Shown: positions 52,215 to 62,870 of the stretch, piece by piece
How positions within the stretch are numbered: position 1 is the first letter of the stretch
How the letters are laid out: each line of letters opens with the position of its first letter
Source: Methanogenium marinum
GTDB taxonomy: Archaea; Halobacteriota; Methanomicrobia; Methanomicrobiales; Methanomicrobiaceae
Assembly (NCBI RefSeq): GCF_028912405.1
Contig: NZ_JAKELO010000002.1
Coordinates: forward strand, 868,001 to 932,000
Direction: 5' to 3'
Length of the DNA stretch: 64,000 nt
Notes under the pieces: model-generated
What the model was told of the DNA's origin: nothing
What the model saw: only the letters and a program-made list of their open reading frames with translations
Databases searched by the model: none
Program-made: the position numbers and the translations under genes

Positions 52215-53425
52215 GCACCCTCTCCGAACGCATCCTCGGCGGCCCCGCGGGCAGCTACGTGGATCGTGAAGTGGACCGGGCCTTTGCCCACGACGGCACC
52301 GGTGTCCTTGCAATGGAGGCATACCGGCAGATGGGCAATCCAAAACCAGCCCGTCCGGAGACGGTCTCCATCATCTATGACCATATTTCACCAGCGAACA
52401 CCTCACATACAGCAACGCTCCAGAAGGAACTACGGGAATTTTCCGCTGCTGCAGGATTCACTCTTACCGATGTCGGCGGCGGCATCTGCCACCAACTGAT
52501 GAGCGAGGGACGGGTGTTGCCCGGCGAAGTGGTCGTGGGGGCGGACTCCCATTCCTGTACGACAGGAGCATTTGGTGCCTTCTCCACCGGCGTCGGAGCA
52601 ACTGATATGGCAGCCATCTGGGCAGAGGGGAGCACCTGGTTCCGCGTCCCCGAGACAATTCATATCGAACTTACCAGCCGTCTGCCCGCGTGGTGTGAGG
52701 CAAAAGACATCGTCCTTTCCGTCACCGGCAAAATCGGTATGGACGGCGGCACCTACCGTGCACTGGAATACACTGGGGACGGGGCCTCCACACTCTCGAT
52801 GGCCGGCCGCCTCACCCTCTGCAACATGGCAGTGGAATGCGGTGCAAAGACAGGCCTCTTCTATGCGGATAAAACAACACAGAAGTATCTCGCCCAGTAC
52901 GGCCACACCATCAAACAACAGGAAGTGGAAGATGCCACATACTGCCGTGAACTCTCTGTTGACCTCTCAGACATGGAACCCATCCTCTCAGTCCCACACC
53001 GGGTAGATACTGTAGCACCGGTGACCGATTATGCAGGTACACTGCTTGATCAGGTCTTTGTTGGCACCTGCACCAACGGCCGCTATGAAGATTTGGAACG
53101 TTTTGCCCGTATAGTCCGTGGAAAACAGGTAGCATGCCGCACCATCGTGGTACCGGCGTCCCGTGCCATCATGCAAAAAGCGGCAGAGACCGGCATCCTT
53201 GCAGACATTATCGCTGCCGGATGCATGGTCGGCCCACCAGGATGCGGCCCCTGCCTCGGGATGCACATGGGTGTCCTCGGGGAAGGAGAAACCGCCCTCT
53301 CGACTGCCAACCGGAACTTCAAAAACCGGATGGGCGTCGGGGCAGAGTATTACCTTGGATCGGTAGCGACTGCTGCGGCGAGTGCACTGAAAGGCGTAAT
53401 CACCTCACCGGAGGGTGCTCTATGA
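52211..53425 (+). CDS. aksD: homoaconitase large subunit
   Basis: AksD (404 residues) with AksE dehydrates and rehydrates homocitrate, homo2citrate and homo3citrate. The family [4Fe-4S] ligands appear in FVGTCTNGRYEDLE and GPPGCGPCLGMHMG. Other motifs are GGICHQLMSEGRV, GADSHSCTTGAFGAFSTGVG and FKNRMGVG. It overlaps aksA and aksE by 4 bases each. A leucine isopropylmalate isomerase role would need the other loop motif in the small subunit; the AksE loop supports homoaconitase. Confidence 0.93.
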   Translation: MSTLSERILGGPAGSYVDREVDRAFAHDGTGVLAMEAYRQMGNPKPARPETVSIIYDHISPANTSHTATLQKELREFSAAAGFTLTDVGGGICHQLMSEGRVLPGEVVVGADSHSCTTGAFGAFSTGVGATDMAAIWAEGSTWFRVPETIHIELTSRLPAWCEAKDIVLSVTGKIGMDGGTYRALEYTGDGASTLSMAGRLTLCNMAVECGAKTGLFYADKTTQKYLAQYGHTIKQQEVEDATYCRELSVDLSDMEPILSVPHRVDTVAPVTDYAGTLLDQVFVGTCTNGRYEDLERFARIVRGKQVACRTIVVPASRAIMQKAAETGILADIIAAGCMVGPPGCGPCLGMHMGVLGEGETALSTANRNFKNRMGVGAEYYLGSVATAAASALKGVITSPEGAL

Positions 53426-53892
53426 CCCTCTCAGGTCCTGCCGTCTGCATAGGAAAAGACATCGACACCGACCTTGTGATCGCCGGGCGGTACCTCCGGA
53501 CGAAAGACACATCGGTCTGGGCCGAACATGTTTTCGAAGACCTCGACCCGACACTTGCCCCCCGGCTGAAAGGGGCCATCATCGTGGCAGGCAATAATAT
53601 GGGCTGTGGGTCATCCCGTGAACAGGCACCGGTCGCCATACGGGAGGCAGGTGCTATTGCAGTCATCGCCCCCTCATTTGCCCGGATCTTCTTTAGGAAT
53701 GCAATCAATGTCGGTTTGCCGGTCATCGAATGTGACGGTGTCACCTGCAAAGACGGCAGCACCGTCACCATATCACTAGAGGAAGGCTGGGTGGAGGCAG
53801 ACGGCATGCGCCACCCAATCCGCCCCCTTTCAGACCGGATGCAGGAAATTCTTGCTGCAGGCGGACTCGTTCCATACTGGAGGAACCGATGA
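53422..53892 (+). CDS. aksE: homoaconitase small subunit
   Basis: AksE (156 aa from ATG 53422, overlapping the aksD stop) is the swivelling small subunit. It has GKDIDTDLVIAGRYLRT (YLRT at 24-27) and GNNMGCGSSREQAPVAI with SFARIFFRNAINVGLP. The YLRT loop marks homoaconitase of the AksE type, whereas leucine isomerases carry other residues there. It ends 4 bases into the next gene. Confidence 0.92.
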   Translation: MTLSGPAVCIGKDIDTDLVIAGRYLRTKDTSVWAEHVFEDLDPTLAPRLKGAIIVAGNNMGCGSSREQAPVAIREAGAIAVIAPSFARIFFRNAINVGLPVIECDGVTCKDGSTVTISLEEGWVEADGMRHPIRPLSDRMQEILAAGGLVPYWRNR

Positions 53893-54737
53893 TATTCCCG
53901 GAAGCGTGTAAAATAGTCGGGTATGCTGAAGGCAGACCCGCGGGGAACAGGGTGTACTTCCTCTCACGTTACCTTGTATGCCGCACCGATACCGGGTACG
54001 AAGTGCTGGAAGTGGAACCGGAAGAAGGGAGCACGATACTCAGGGAAATAAAATCATCACACTTGTTTGCAGGAGAGGAGGATGTATGCATGTACCCTGA
54101 AAAAATGAACCTTCACAACCGTACAAACCTCATTCAAAAGGCTCAAAAGACAGGAAAATTTTGCACCATCTTTACCGGGATTGATGAACACATGACCATC
54201 GTCTGTGACCCGTCAGATGAAGAACTCCTCACCATTCATGTTTATGACGCAGAACCCCCGCGCCCGAATCTTGCTCATACCATCCGTGATCTTGAGAAAA
54301 ACGGTCTATTTGAGGAATGCAACGTGCAGTTCTGTTACCACATTGCAGATATACGGGAGACATCAGCAGAGGTATATCCCTGCCGGGCGGCAGGGTTCTC
54401 ACGGACAATTGACAACGACCTGCTGCGGGGCGATGAGACAGTCGCCGGATGCCTGACAGGACGGCAGGTGCTTGCCGAATGCTACGGAGAGGAGGCGGCG
54501 TTCTCCGTGACAGACATCTGCCCCGCGAATAAGGTAGCACAGGAACCATTTATCGCACGATGCTGCCGGATGGAACGGACAGGCACGGGCGTTCAGAATG
54601 GATTTTACGGATCAATTGTCCACTGGGGGGCAACCCCACGGACCATCGCAGAAGCAGTCTTTGCCGTCTGTGATGGGTGGAATGAGAAGAATTCAAAGGA
54701 AGAACCGGAGAAAAACCGGGAGGACGAGAATAAATGA
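53889..54737 (+). CDS. hypothetical protein within the aks operon, 282 aa
   Basis: This 282-residue protein lies between aksE and aksF with 4-base overlaps on both sides, so it is translated with the pathway. It is soluble, with about ten cysteines, and blocks DIRETSAEVYPCRAAGFSR, DNDLLRGDETVAGCL and VQNGFYGSIVHWGATPRTIAE. N-terminal IVGYAEGRPAGNRVYFLSRY looks conserved. The last 20 residues are charged (KNSKEEPEKNREDENK). I do not recognise a named family or cofactor motif. I infer, from position only, a role in 2-oxosuberate conversion or sulfur addition. Confidence 0.8.
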   Translation: MIFPEACKIVGYAEGRPAGNRVYFLSRYLVCRTDTGYEVLEVEPEEGSTILREIKSSHLFAGEEDVCMYPEKMNLHNRTNLIQKAQKTGKFCTIFTGIDEHMTIVCDPSDEELLTIHVYDAEPPRPNLAHTIRDLEKNGLFEECNVQFCYHIADIRETSAEVYPCRAAGFSRTIDNDLLRGDETVAGCLTGRQVLAECYGEEAAFSVTDICPANKVAQEPFIARCCRMERTGTGVQNGFYGSIVHWGATPRTIAEAVFAVCDGWNEKNSKEEPEKNREDENK

Positions 54738-55720
54738 CCTCGATTGCAGTAGTTGTTGGGGATGGCATCGGACAGGAAGTCATCCCTGTGGCACAGGACG
54801 TCCTTTCCCTCCTTCACCCGGAGTATGAGTTCTATCCGGTGGAAATAGGCTACGGAAAATGGAAGAAGACAGGAGTCGCATGCACCCCGGATGACATCGT
54901 TCTCCTCCGGGATGCGGATGCCATCATCTTCGGTGCCGTTACCACCCCGCCTGCAGCAGATTACCGTAGTGTCGTTTTAGAGATTCGAAAGGAACTGGAC
55001 CTCTATGCCAACCTTCGGCCCATCAAGGGAGACGGAGTGGACATTATGATCGTGCGGGAGAACACTGAAGGCCTCTACTCCGGGATTGAATGGCAGGAAG
55101 ATGACCGGGCATCAACCCTCAGGGTCATCACCCGGAAGGGGAGCGAAAGGATTGCACGGGCCGCCTGCCGGATTGCACGGGAACGCGGGAACCACCTCAC
55201 CATCGGGAACAAGGCAAATGTCATCAAATCGGATGCATTCTTCCGTGACATCTGCATCAAAACAGCAGAAGAGGAAGGTGTTCCATACACCACCGCATTC
55301 ATCGACGCCCTGACGCTGGATGTCCTCATGCACCCGGAACGCTATGATGTGATCGTCACCACAAACATCTTCGGCGATATTCTCTCTGATGCGGCGGCAT
55401 ACCTCGTGGGAGGACTGGGGATGCTTCCCAGCGCAAACATCGGGGATTCCCACGCCCTTTTCGAACCCGTTCATGGAAGTGCGCCTGATATCGCAGGAAA
55501 GGGCATCGCAAACCCGGTGGCGGCCATCCGATCGGCAGCGATGCTCCTTTCCCACCTTGGCGATATACCCGGGGCAACCCTCATCGAAGAGGCCATCCGC
55601 CTGACAGCAGAAGCAGGCATTACCACACCCGACACTGGCGGAAAGGCAACCACAAAAGAGGCAGGTGCCGCAGTTATTGACGCTCTCCTGCGGATTACGG
55701 AAGACAGCAAACACAGATAA
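54734..55720 (+). CDS. aksF: isohomocitrate dehydrogenase (beta-decarboxylating)
   Basis: AksF oxidatively decarboxylates threo-isohomocitrate and longer homologues, completing each elongation round. The 328-residue protein has the family start SIAVVVGDGIGQEVIPVAQD, NLRPIKG, VRENTEGLYSG, the metal-binding TNIFGDILSDAAAYLVGGLG and HGSAPDIAGKGIANPVA. It is the last gene of the string; a 130-base gap follows before nfo. Confidence 0.93.
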   Translation: MTSIAVVVGDGIGQEVIPVAQDVLSLLHPEYEFYPVEIGYGKWKKTGVACTPDDIVLLRDADAIIFGAVTTPPAADYRSVVLEIRKELDLYANLRPIKGDGVDIMIVRENTEGLYSGIEWQEDDRASTLRVITRKGSERIARAACRIARERGNHLTIGNKANVIKSDAFFRDICIKTAEEEGVPYTTAFIDALTLDVLMHPERYDVIVTTNIFGDILSDAAAYLVGGLGMLPSANIGDSHALFEPVHGSAPDIAGKGIANPVAAIRSAAMLLSHLGDIPGATLIEEAIRLTAEAGITTPDTGGKATTKEAGAAVIDALLRITEDSKHR

Positions 55721-55849
55721 TTCCCTTCACTCTCTTTTTGTATATCCTCCTACGATTCCACCCTCACCTTCCCGGAATCCTACAGGCAGTTCATTGGTCG
55801 GTATGCCATCCCTTTTTGCCGCCGGACTACAGATCTCTTCAAACCCGCC

Positions 55850-56713
55850 ATGATAAATATCGGATGCCACGTTTCCATTGCCGGATCTCTCGCACAGGCA
55901 GTATCCCGTGCAGAGGAGCGGTCCTGCACCACCTTCCAGATATTCACCAGAAACCCCCGCGGCTGGAAAGTAAAACCCCTAACAGAAGAAGCAGCAGAGA
56001 CCTTCCGGATGGTGGTGAAAGAAAGTGGTATCGACCCGGTTGTGGCGCATATGCCCTACCTCCCCAATCCCGCCTCACCACGGACTGACGTCTGGGAAAA
56101 GTCAGTTGAAGCAATTGTTGGGGAGGTGGAGCGCTGCCGCATGTTGGGCATCCCTTATCTTGTCACCCATCTGGGCAGCAGTCTCGGAAGTCCAACAGAA
56201 GAGGCACAGGAACGGGCAATAACAGCCATTGGAAAGGGAGCAGATGCCTCGGAAGGAGACGTGATGATTCTCCTCGAGAATACCGCAGGGACAAAAAACA
56301 GCATTGGCACCACCTTTGAAGAGATCGTCATCATCATGGAAGGAGTTGGCGGCAACGGACCAGTCGGCGTCTGTTTTGACACCTGCCACGCATTTGCGGC
56401 AGGCTTTGATCTCCGGACAGTGGAGACCACAAACGCAGTATTCAGAGACTTTGACGCAACAATCGGCCTATCACGCCTGAAGGTTATACACCTCAATGAT
56501 ACGATATCAGAACTCGATGGCAGGCGTGACCGTCATGAACACATCGGCCTTGGAACAATAGGTATAGAAGGCATCCGTTCAGTGGTCACCCACCCGGCAC
56601 TGCAAAACCTCCCGTTTATCTGTGAAACACCGATAGATGACCGCCGGGATGACCGGCGTAATATTGCATGTGTCCGAAAAATAGCAGGAGAGGAACAGGA
56701 GATATCAGTCTGA
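55850..56713 (+). CDS. nfo: endonuclease IV (AP endonuclease)
   Basis: Endonuclease IV cuts DNA at abasic sites. The 287-residue protein begins MINIGCHVSIAGSLAQAVSR and contains the zinc-binding VVAHMPYL, LVTHLGSSLG, ILLENTAGTKNSIGTTF, GVCFDTCHAFAAGFDL, VIHLNDTISELDGRRDRHEHIGLG and FICETPI. All three zinc ligand groups (His, Glu, Asp) appear intact. It stands after aksF with its own short upstream gap. Confidence 0.95.
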   Translation: MINIGCHVSIAGSLAQAVSRAEERSCTTFQIFTRNPRGWKVKPLTEEAAETFRMVVKESGIDPVVAHMPYLPNPASPRTDVWEKSVEAIVGEVERCRMLGIPYLVTHLGSSLGSPTEEAQERAITAIGKGADASEGDVMILLENTAGTKNSIGTTFEEIVIIMEGVGGNGPVGVCFDTCHAFAAGFDLRTVETTNAVFRDFDATIGLSRLKVIHLNDTISELDGRRDRHEHIGLGTIGIEGIRSVVTHPALQNLPFICETPIDDRRDDRRNIACVRKIAGEEQEISV

Positions 56714-56765
56714 TGAATACCTTCCTACCCAACTATTTAAGATATTACCCCCAATTTTACAGACA

Positions 56766-57761
56766 GTGAAGGCAAGACGGGACGGCACCACGGTGGTGCT
56801 TGGGAAGGATGGGCATGCCCTGTATGACCAGAGCGGGTATGGCCGGAAGACAGATGAAGGGCTCACTCTATCTCCGGAAGAGGCCCTGTATCTGGTGCTG
56901 AAAAATAAGATCACGGTAGCAGGTGAGAGTTTCGAGTCACTCATATCAGAATTCTCATCCCGGCCCGGGTTTATGCGACGATTTCTGGTATACCGGGATA
57001 TGCGGGAAAGAGGCTATGTAATTTTGCCCGGCCCTCAGGACTTCCGTGTATTCCGACGGGGAGAAAGACCCGGCACAGGGAGAACAAATTTTCTCATCCG
57101 TGTGCTCTCAGAACGTGACCTCATCACCTTCCGTGACCTCGCAGGGGAAGTGGAATCAGCGGTTCACATGCGCAAACAGTTTGTCCTCGCCGCAGTCGAC
57201 GACGAAGACGAACTCACCTATTATGATGTGAAGACCGACCTCCTGAAGGAAACAGGCCCCGCACCGGAGATCCCAAAGGTGACCGCGATTCGTGCAGGAA
57301 ATTCCGTTATAACCCAGGATACCGAAGCATTCCCTGACTCCCTGTGGTTTGGCACAAAACTCGACACTGCACACCTCATGCTCTCCCCTATGGAGACCCT
57401 CTACCTGCTGGACACCGGATGCCTCACCTTAGCAGGAGACGAAAACGGAGAAGTCATCCGGAATGATATCCCAAAAGAGGACGCCGAATGGAAAGAAAAG
57501 TCTCAGGTCTACAGATACCTGCGCTCCCAGGGCCATGTCCCCCGTACTGCATACAAATTCGGCCACCACTTCCGTGTCTACTCAGGAGAGAAGAAGCATT
57601 CCGAACTGCTGGTTCATGCCCTCCCCCCCAATGCATCCCTCCCCATGAGTGTGATATCACGGTCGGTCCGGTTGGCGCACAGTGTTCGGAAGAAGATGCT
57701 TTTTGCATGTGCCGAACAAAATGGTATTGAATTCGTTGAATTTGCGCGAATCAAATTGTGA
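56766..57761 (+). CDS. endA: tRNA-splicing endonuclease, duplicated (alpha2-type) subunit
   Basis: The 331-residue protein starts at GTG 56766. It has two tandem endonuclease-like halves. The C-terminal half carries the catalytic set: Tyr in TAYKFGHHFRVYSG, His in KHSELLVHAL and Lys in HSVRKKMLFAC. The N-terminal half has a related fold, GPQDFRVFRRGERPGTGRTN, but lacks the full triad, as in the duplicated dimeric EndA of euryarchaea. It cleaves bulge-helix-bulge introns. It lies 13 bases before trpS. Confidence 0.93.
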   Translation: MKARRDGTTVVLGKDGHALYDQSGYGRKTDEGLTLSPEEALYLVLKNKITVAGESFESLISEFSSRPGFMRRFLVYRDMRERGYVILPGPQDFRVFRRGERPGTGRTNFLIRVLSERDLITFRDLAGEVESAVHMRKQFVLAAVDDEDELTYYDVKTDLLKETGPAPEIPKVTAIRAGNSVITQDTEAFPDSLWFGTKLDTAHLMLSPMETLYLLDTGCLTLAGDENGEVIRNDIPKEDAEWKEKSQVYRYLRSQGHVPRTAYKFGHHFRVYSGEKKHSELLVHALPPNASLPMSVISRSVRLAHSVRKKMLFACAEQNGIEFVEFARIKL

Positions 57762-57774
57762 GTGATCTGTTTCT

Positions 57775-59031
57775 ATGCAGTCTGAGATTAACCCATGGTC
57801 TGCAAACCAGTCCATCGACACGGATAAACTCTTCACAGAGTTTGGAATTGAACCGATTGAGCCCCTGCTTCCGGAAATCCGCAATTCCCCCACATTTATG
57901 CGCAGGGGTATTGTAATTGGGCATCGGGACTACCGCCCCATCGTGGATGCGATGAATAATGGCACACCCTTTCATGTCCTGACCGGGTTTATGCCGTCCG
58001 GGCATCCCCATCTTGGCCACCTGATGGTGATGAAGGAGGTTGCCTGGCACGTGCAGCAGGGCGGAAACGGCTATGTAGCAGTCGCCGACCGTGAGGCACA
58101 TGCCGTGCGCAATATCTCATGGGACAAATGCAATGAATATGGCAGAGAGTATCTCACCTGCCTCTATGCACTGGGATATGAGGGAGATACCTACTACCAG
58201 AGCACCAATAACCGCCTCAAAGACCTCGCCTTTGAAGCGGCAATAAAGATGAACTTCTCTGACTTGCAGGCAATCTATGGGTTTGGCCAGGAAACCGCCC
58301 TCGCACACGCAATGAGTGTCGCAACACAGGTCGCAGATATCCTCTTCCCTCAGGCAGATATTGGACCCGCACCTACCATCGTCCCGGTGGGCATTGACCA
58401 GGACCCTCACATCCGCCTCACCCGTGACGTCGCACACAAACTCCGCTTCTTCACGGTCGAGAAACGGGACGGATATGTGAGTGTGCGCTCCAAAAACGCA
58501 CCTGAAGAAGCACTTGCCGCTGTGCACAAGGCATTCCCCGGTTCAAAGAAATACGAGGGGCATGTTGACATAAAAGGTGGCAACCTCCCTGAAGTGGATG
58601 CAACAGTCCGCACCATTGAGATTGAATATGGCGGATTCGGATTCTATTCCCCATCTGCCACATATCACTACTTCATGCAGGGTCTGCAGGGCGGCAAGAT
58701 GTCGTCCAGTGCCCCGGAGAGCTTTATCGGATTCTGTGACACGGAAAAGGCGGTCAAAAAGAAGATCATGGGTGCCCTCACCGGCGGCCGGATGACCCTT
58801 GAGGAACAGAAAAAGCTTGGCGGTGAACCGGATAAATGTTCAGTCTATCTTCTCAACCTCTTCCACATGGTGGAAGATGATGACGAACTCACTGAAATTT
58901 GCCGGGCCTGTAAAGCAGGTGAACTGATGTGCGGCACCTGCAAGAAGGCGACATACGAACGGGTCAAAGAATTCCTCTCTGATTTTAAAGAAAAAATGGA
59001 CGAAGCGGAACATAAGGTGGATGAGCGATAA
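57775..59031 (+). CDS. trpS: tryptophanyl-tRNA synthetase
   Basis: This is a class I synthetase of 418 residues. The HIGH equivalent is GHPHLGHLMVM and the KMSKS equivalent is GGKMSSSAP. VGIDQDPHIRLTRDVA and the tryptophan-pocket GFMPSGHP are present. The archaeal/eukaryal type is indicated by the long N-terminal part. C-terminal CGTCKKATYE contains two cysteines of the zinc-like end. It ends where pheS begins. Confidence 0.95.
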   Translation: MQSEINPWSANQSIDTDKLFTEFGIEPIEPLLPEIRNSPTFMRRGIVIGHRDYRPIVDAMNNGTPFHVLTGFMPSGHPHLGHLMVMKEVAWHVQQGGNGYVAVADREAHAVRNISWDKCNEYGREYLTCLYALGYEGDTYYQSTNNRLKDLAFEAAIKMNFSDLQAIYGFGQETALAHAMSVATQVADILFPQADIGPAPTIVPVGIDQDPHIRLTRDVAHKLRFFTVEKRDGYVSVRSKNAPEEALAAVHKAFPGSKKYEGHVDIKGGNLPEVDATVRTIEIEYGGFGFYSPSATYHYFMQGLQGGKMSSSAPESFIGFCDTEKAVKKKIMGALTGGRMTLEEQKKLGGEPDKCSVYLLNLFHMVEDDDELTEICRACKAGELMCGTCKKATYERVKEFLSDFKEKMDEAEHKVDER

Positions 59032-60467
59032 TGGCTGAACTGACATATAATGAAAAACGCCTGATGGTGGTGTTAAACACAATAAAAGAGGCCACACCAG
59101 ACATCATTGCCGGAGAACTGAACACAACCGCAGCAGCCGTGGTACAGTTTGCCCACCTCTGCGCTGACAAAGGCATTGCCACCCTTGACCGAACCGTCAC
59201 CGTCAGCTACTCACTTTCCACAGAAGGGGAGCAGTATGCCACCCTTGGTCTCCCGGAACGGCAGGTCTATGCCTCATTCCAGAATGAAATCAGTATGAAA
59301 GACATGCAGGCACATCCACTCGCCCGCATTGCTATCGGCTGGATGAAGAAGAAGGGCTGGGTCATAATCGAAAAAGGGCTGGTAAAAAAGACGGGCGATG
59401 CACCGGAAGGTGCAGATGAAGTAGCACTCCGTGACCCTGACGCAAACAGGGAAGGCGTACTGGAACTCGTCAAACGTGGCCTTGCAGAAGAGGCCGAGAC
59501 CACCACCTACTTAATTGCAATAACAGAAACCGGAAAAGCCCTTGTAAAAGCAGGCCTTGACCTGAGAGAAGAGGTTGGCACCCTTACCCGCGAACAGATC
59601 CTCTCAGGTGACTGGAAAGACCTGAATCTGCGCCGTTACAGTGTTGACAAACTCCCGAAACGTATCATTCCCGGCAAGATTCACCCCTACCAGCGTCTCA
59701 TTAACGAGATGCGCAATGTGCTTCTTGAGATGGGATTTATTGAGATGTATGGAGATGTTGTGCAGAGTTCGTTCTGGAACTTTGACGCCCTCTTCCAGCC
59801 GCAGGACCACCCGGCACGGGAGATGCAGGACACCTTCTATCTGGACAGCACCACACCCCTGCCAGAAAACTGGGAAGCCGTCCGTGACATCCATGAACAT
59901 GGCGGCACCACCTCATCCGTCGGATGGGGCGGTATATGGGACCCCGCCAAAGCAAAGACAAATGTCCTGCGAACCCATACCACCGGTCTTTCTATCCAGT
60001 ACCTCAAGGATCACCCCTATGAACCGGTGAAGGCCTTCTGCATCGGGAGAGTCTACCGGCGTGAGGCCATCGACCCCACCCATACCCCGGAATTTGAGCA
60101 GCTCGAAGGTATCGTAATGGACAAGGATGTTTCATTCCGTCATCTCATGGGCTTTTTAAAGGAATTTTATGGCAGAATGGGATTTGAAAATGTCCGTTTC
60201 CGCCCGGCATACTTCCCGTACACCGAGCCATCGGTCGAACCGGAAGTATTTGTTGACGGTCTTGGCTGGGTAGAACTCGGCGGAGCTGGTATCTTCCGTG
60301 AGGAAGTCACCGACCCGTGGGGCGTGAAATACCCGGTGCTTGCATGGGGACTCGGCGTATCCCGTGTTGCAATGCTGAAGATGGGTCTGCGTGACCTGCG
60401 TCAGCTCTACCGGAGTGATGTGGACTGGATACGTGACACCCCCATGATGCAGGGAGGGAAAGACTAA
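59031..60467 (+). CDS. pheS: phenylalanyl-tRNA synthetase alpha subunit
   Basis: PheS (478 residues) is the catalytic class II subunit. The archaeal-type N-terminal domain (about 1-190) includes winged-helix-like segments ([20 protein letters not shown]). Class II motif 2 appears as [20 protein letters not shown] and motif 3 as [37 protein letters not shown] marks motif 1. It overlaps trpS and pheT by a single base each. Confidence 0.96.
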   Translation: MAELTYNEKRLMVVLNTIKEATPDIIAGELNTTAAAVVQFAHLCADKGIATLDRTVTVSYSLSTEGEQYATLGLPERQVYASFQNEISMKDMQAHPLARIAIGWMKKKGWVIIEKGLVKKTGDAPEGADEVALRDPDANREGVLELVKRGLAEEAETTTYLIAITETGKALVKAGLDLREEVGTLTREQILSGDWKDLNLRRYSVDKLPKRIIPGKIHPYQRLINEMRNVLLEMGFIEMYGDVVQSSFWNFDALFQPQDHPAREMQDTFYLDSTTPLPENWEAVRDIHEHGGTTSSVGWGGIWDPAKAKTNVLRTHTTGLSIQYLKDHPYEPVKAFCIGRVYRREAIDPTHTPEFEQLEGIVMDKDVSFRHLMGFLKEFYGRMGFENVRFRPAYFPYTEPSVEPEVFVDGLGWVELGGAGIFREEVTDPWGVKYPVLAWGLGVSRVAMLKMGLRDLRQLYRSDVDWIRDTPMMQGGKD

Positions 60468-62095
60468 TGCCAATCATCAAACTGCCATACGAATACCTTG
60501 AGACACTGACCGGCACAGACCGCGAAACCATCATCGATCGGGTGCCGATGATCGGTGCCGACATCGAACGTATCGAAGAGGATCATATCGATGTGGAGTT
60601 CTTCCCTGACCGGCCTGACCTCTTCTCCACCGAAGGTGTCGCACGAGCCATGCAGGGATTTTTAGGACTGAAATCCGGCATCAATGAATATCCCATCACC
60701 CCATCCGGCATCAGCTTCCGGGTTGACCCCGGCCTTGCGGAGATTCGGCCCTTCCTTGGGTCTGCTGTCATACGCAACGTCTCGTTAAACGAAGAGGCCA
60801 TCGAGAGCCTCATGGGTCTGCAGGAAGCTCTGCACTGGGCAGTTGGCCGTGGACGCGGCAAGGTGGCAATTGGTGTGCATGACCTGGACACCGTCACACC
60901 ACCGTTTTACTATCAGGCAGCACCGCGTGACCGCGCTTTTGTACCCCTTGATTTTGCTGAAGAGATGACGATGGAGGAAATACTTGAACACCATCCGAAA
61001 GGTGTTAACTTCGCCCACCTCGTCCGGGACTATGAACGGTTCCCCCTCATCACGGATGCAGAGGACAATGTTCTCTCCTTCCCGCCAATCATCAACGGTG
61101 AACGCACAAAAGTGACCACAGAAACAAAGAATATCCTTCTCGACTGCACGGGAACAGATATGAAAGCCGTAATGACCGCGGTCAACAACATCTGCACCGC
61201 CCTTGCAGATGCCGGCGCCACCATCGAGAGTGTTGAAGTGGACGGTACACCGATGCCCTCCCTTTCACCCTCTATCCGCATGGTCAGTGTAGACGAGTGC
61301 CGCCGCCTCCTGGGAATACCCCTCACTGCAGAGGAGATGGTTGCCCATCTCCGGACCATGCGATTTGGAGCTGTTGCAGACGGAGAGGAAAAGGTTCGGG
61401 TCACTGTGCCCTGTTACCGTTCTGACATCATGCATGACTGGGACATCTTTGAGGATGTGGCAATTTCGTACGGCTTCGAGAACTTCGATGCTGCATTGCC
61501 GGAATCATTCACCACGGGAAAACCACACCCGGTGATGGTCATGATGGACGGTGTGCGTGAAATTCTCGCAGGTCTTGGGTTTTTAGAGATGATGCCCTTC
61601 ACCCTTACGAACGTTCGTGTGCTCTACACAGCGATGCAGCGTGAAATAAATCCCGGATTACTAAGATTGCAGCGCCCAATTTCAGAGGAGCAGACGGTCA
61701 TGCGCACCGACATTCTTCCGATGCTTGTGGAGACACTCCAGATAAACCACCACCGTGAACTGCCGCAGCGCCTCTTTGCCATTGGTGACTGTGTGGAAGG
61801 AGAAGATACCTTCCAGAAGGTGGCTACAGTGAGTATCCACACGGAAGCAGACTTCTCCGAGATTTACGCCTGTGCAGACGCCCTGATGCGGGAGATGCAT
61901 ATCGCATATGAAATAGAAGAGTCAGCAGATCCCGCATTCATTCCCGGACGCAGGGCTGATATTATCGTGGACGGAAAAAAGACAGGAGTATTCGGAGAAT
62001 TAAACCCGGATGTCATCCGGGCTTTTGAACTGGACGCACCAGTATGTGCAATGGAAATAGATCTCAGATGCGTACAGGGACGTCCCTGTCTCTGA
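60467..62095 (+). CDS. pheT: phenylalanyl-tRNA synthetase beta subunit
   Basis: PheT (542 residues) is the archaeal-type beta subunit, shorter than bacterial (about 790) because the EMAP-like N-terminal domain is absent. B3/4-type editing region, WPTIG-like [27 protein letters not shown] [14 protein letters not shown] and the B5 segments are present; class II-like [14 protein letters not shown] follows. Its stop (62095) overlaps the end of the opposite-strand hisF by 32 bases. Confidence 0.96.
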   Translation: MPIIKLPYEYLETLTGTDRETIIDRVPMIGADIERIEEDHIDVEFFPDRPDLFSTEGVARAMQGFLGLKSGINEYPITPSGISFRVDPGLAEIRPFLGSAVIRNVSLNEEAIESLMGLQEALHWAVGRGRGKVAIGVHDLDTVTPPFYYQAAPRDRAFVPLDFAEEMTMEEILEHHPKGVNFAHLVRDYERFPLITDAEDNVLSFPPIINGERTKVTTETKNILLDCTGTDMKAVMTAVNNICTALADAGATIESVEVDGTPMPSLSPSIRMVSVDECRRLLGIPLTAEEMVAHLRTMRFGAVADGEEKVRVTVPCYRSDIMHDWDIFEDVAISYGFENFDAALPESFTTGKPHPVMVMMDGVREILAGLGFLEMMPFTLTNVRVLYTAMQREINPGLLRLQRPISEEQTVMRTDILPMLVETLQINHHRELPQRLFAIGDCVEGEDTFQKVATVSIHTEADFSEIYACADALMREMHIAYEIEESADPAFIPGRRADIIVDGKKTGVFGELNPDVIRAFELDAPVCAMEIDLRCVQGRPCL

Positions 62096-62870
62096 GATAC
62101 TCTTTTACCTCTTTTACCGTCATCTCACCGAAGTGAAAGACACTTGCGGCAAGGCAGGCATCAGCATGTCCCACCATAAAGCCGTCATAGAAGTGTTCAA
62201 AGGTACCAACACCACCGCTTGCAATCACCGGAATGCCAACCCCATCGGATACGGCCGCGGTCACCGCCACATCAAAGCCCTGTTTTACGCCGTCTGTCTC
62301 CATAGATGTCAGAAGAATCTCACCTGCACCACGACGTTCGACCTCTTTTGCCCATTCCACCGCATCGATGCCCGTAGGGTGACTGCCGCCGTAGATGACA
62401 ACTTCATACCATGCAACTGTCCCATCCAGCATGGTGATGGGTGTGGCTCCCTCACGCATTTCATCATTCCTGCGTACGTCCATTGCGACAACAATGCACT
62501 GTGACCCAAACATGACAGCCCCTTCTGATATTAATTCTGGATTCTGCACAGCACTGGTGTTGATACTGACCTTATCTGCACCTGCCCTAAGAATCTCCCG
62601 GATGTCATCAATGGAACGAATGCCACCGCCGACTGTGAGGGGCAAAAAGAGCTTGTCTGCCGCACGTTCAATCACATCGATAATAATGCCGCGGGCTTCC
62701 TTTGATGCGGTGATATCCAGAAACACCACTTCATCAGCACCCTGCTCATTATACCGGGCCGCGAGTTCCACCGGGTCACCGGCATCCCGCAGACCAAGAA
62801 AATTAACCCCTTTCACAACCCTGCCATCCTTCAGATCAAGGCACGGAATGATACGTTTCGTGAGAGCCAT
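62064..62870 (-). CDS. hisF: imidazole glycerol phosphate synthase cyclase subunit
   Basis: HisF (268 residues) forms imidazole glycerol phosphate and AICAR from PRFAR with ammonia delivered by HisH. The barrel shows the family start [20 protein letters not shown] with catalytic Asp, [59 protein letters not shown] and [15 protein letters not shown]. Both catalytic aspartates (CLDL and DGVK) are present. hisH and the other his genes are elsewhere. It is convergent with pheT. Confidence 0.96.
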   Translation of the reverse strand: MALTKRIIPCLDLKDGRVVKGVNFLGLRDAGDPVELAARYNEQGADEVVFLDITASKEARGIIIDVIERAADKLFLPLTVGGGIRSIDDIREILRAGADKVSINTSAVQNPELISEGAVMFGSQCIVVAMDVRRNDEMREGATPITMLDGTVAWYEVVIYGGSHPTGIDAVEWAKEVERRGAGEILLTSMETDGVKQGFDVAVTAAVSDGVGIPVIASGGVGTFEHFYDGFMVGHADACLAASVFHFGEMTVKEVKEYLRDRDVPVRI

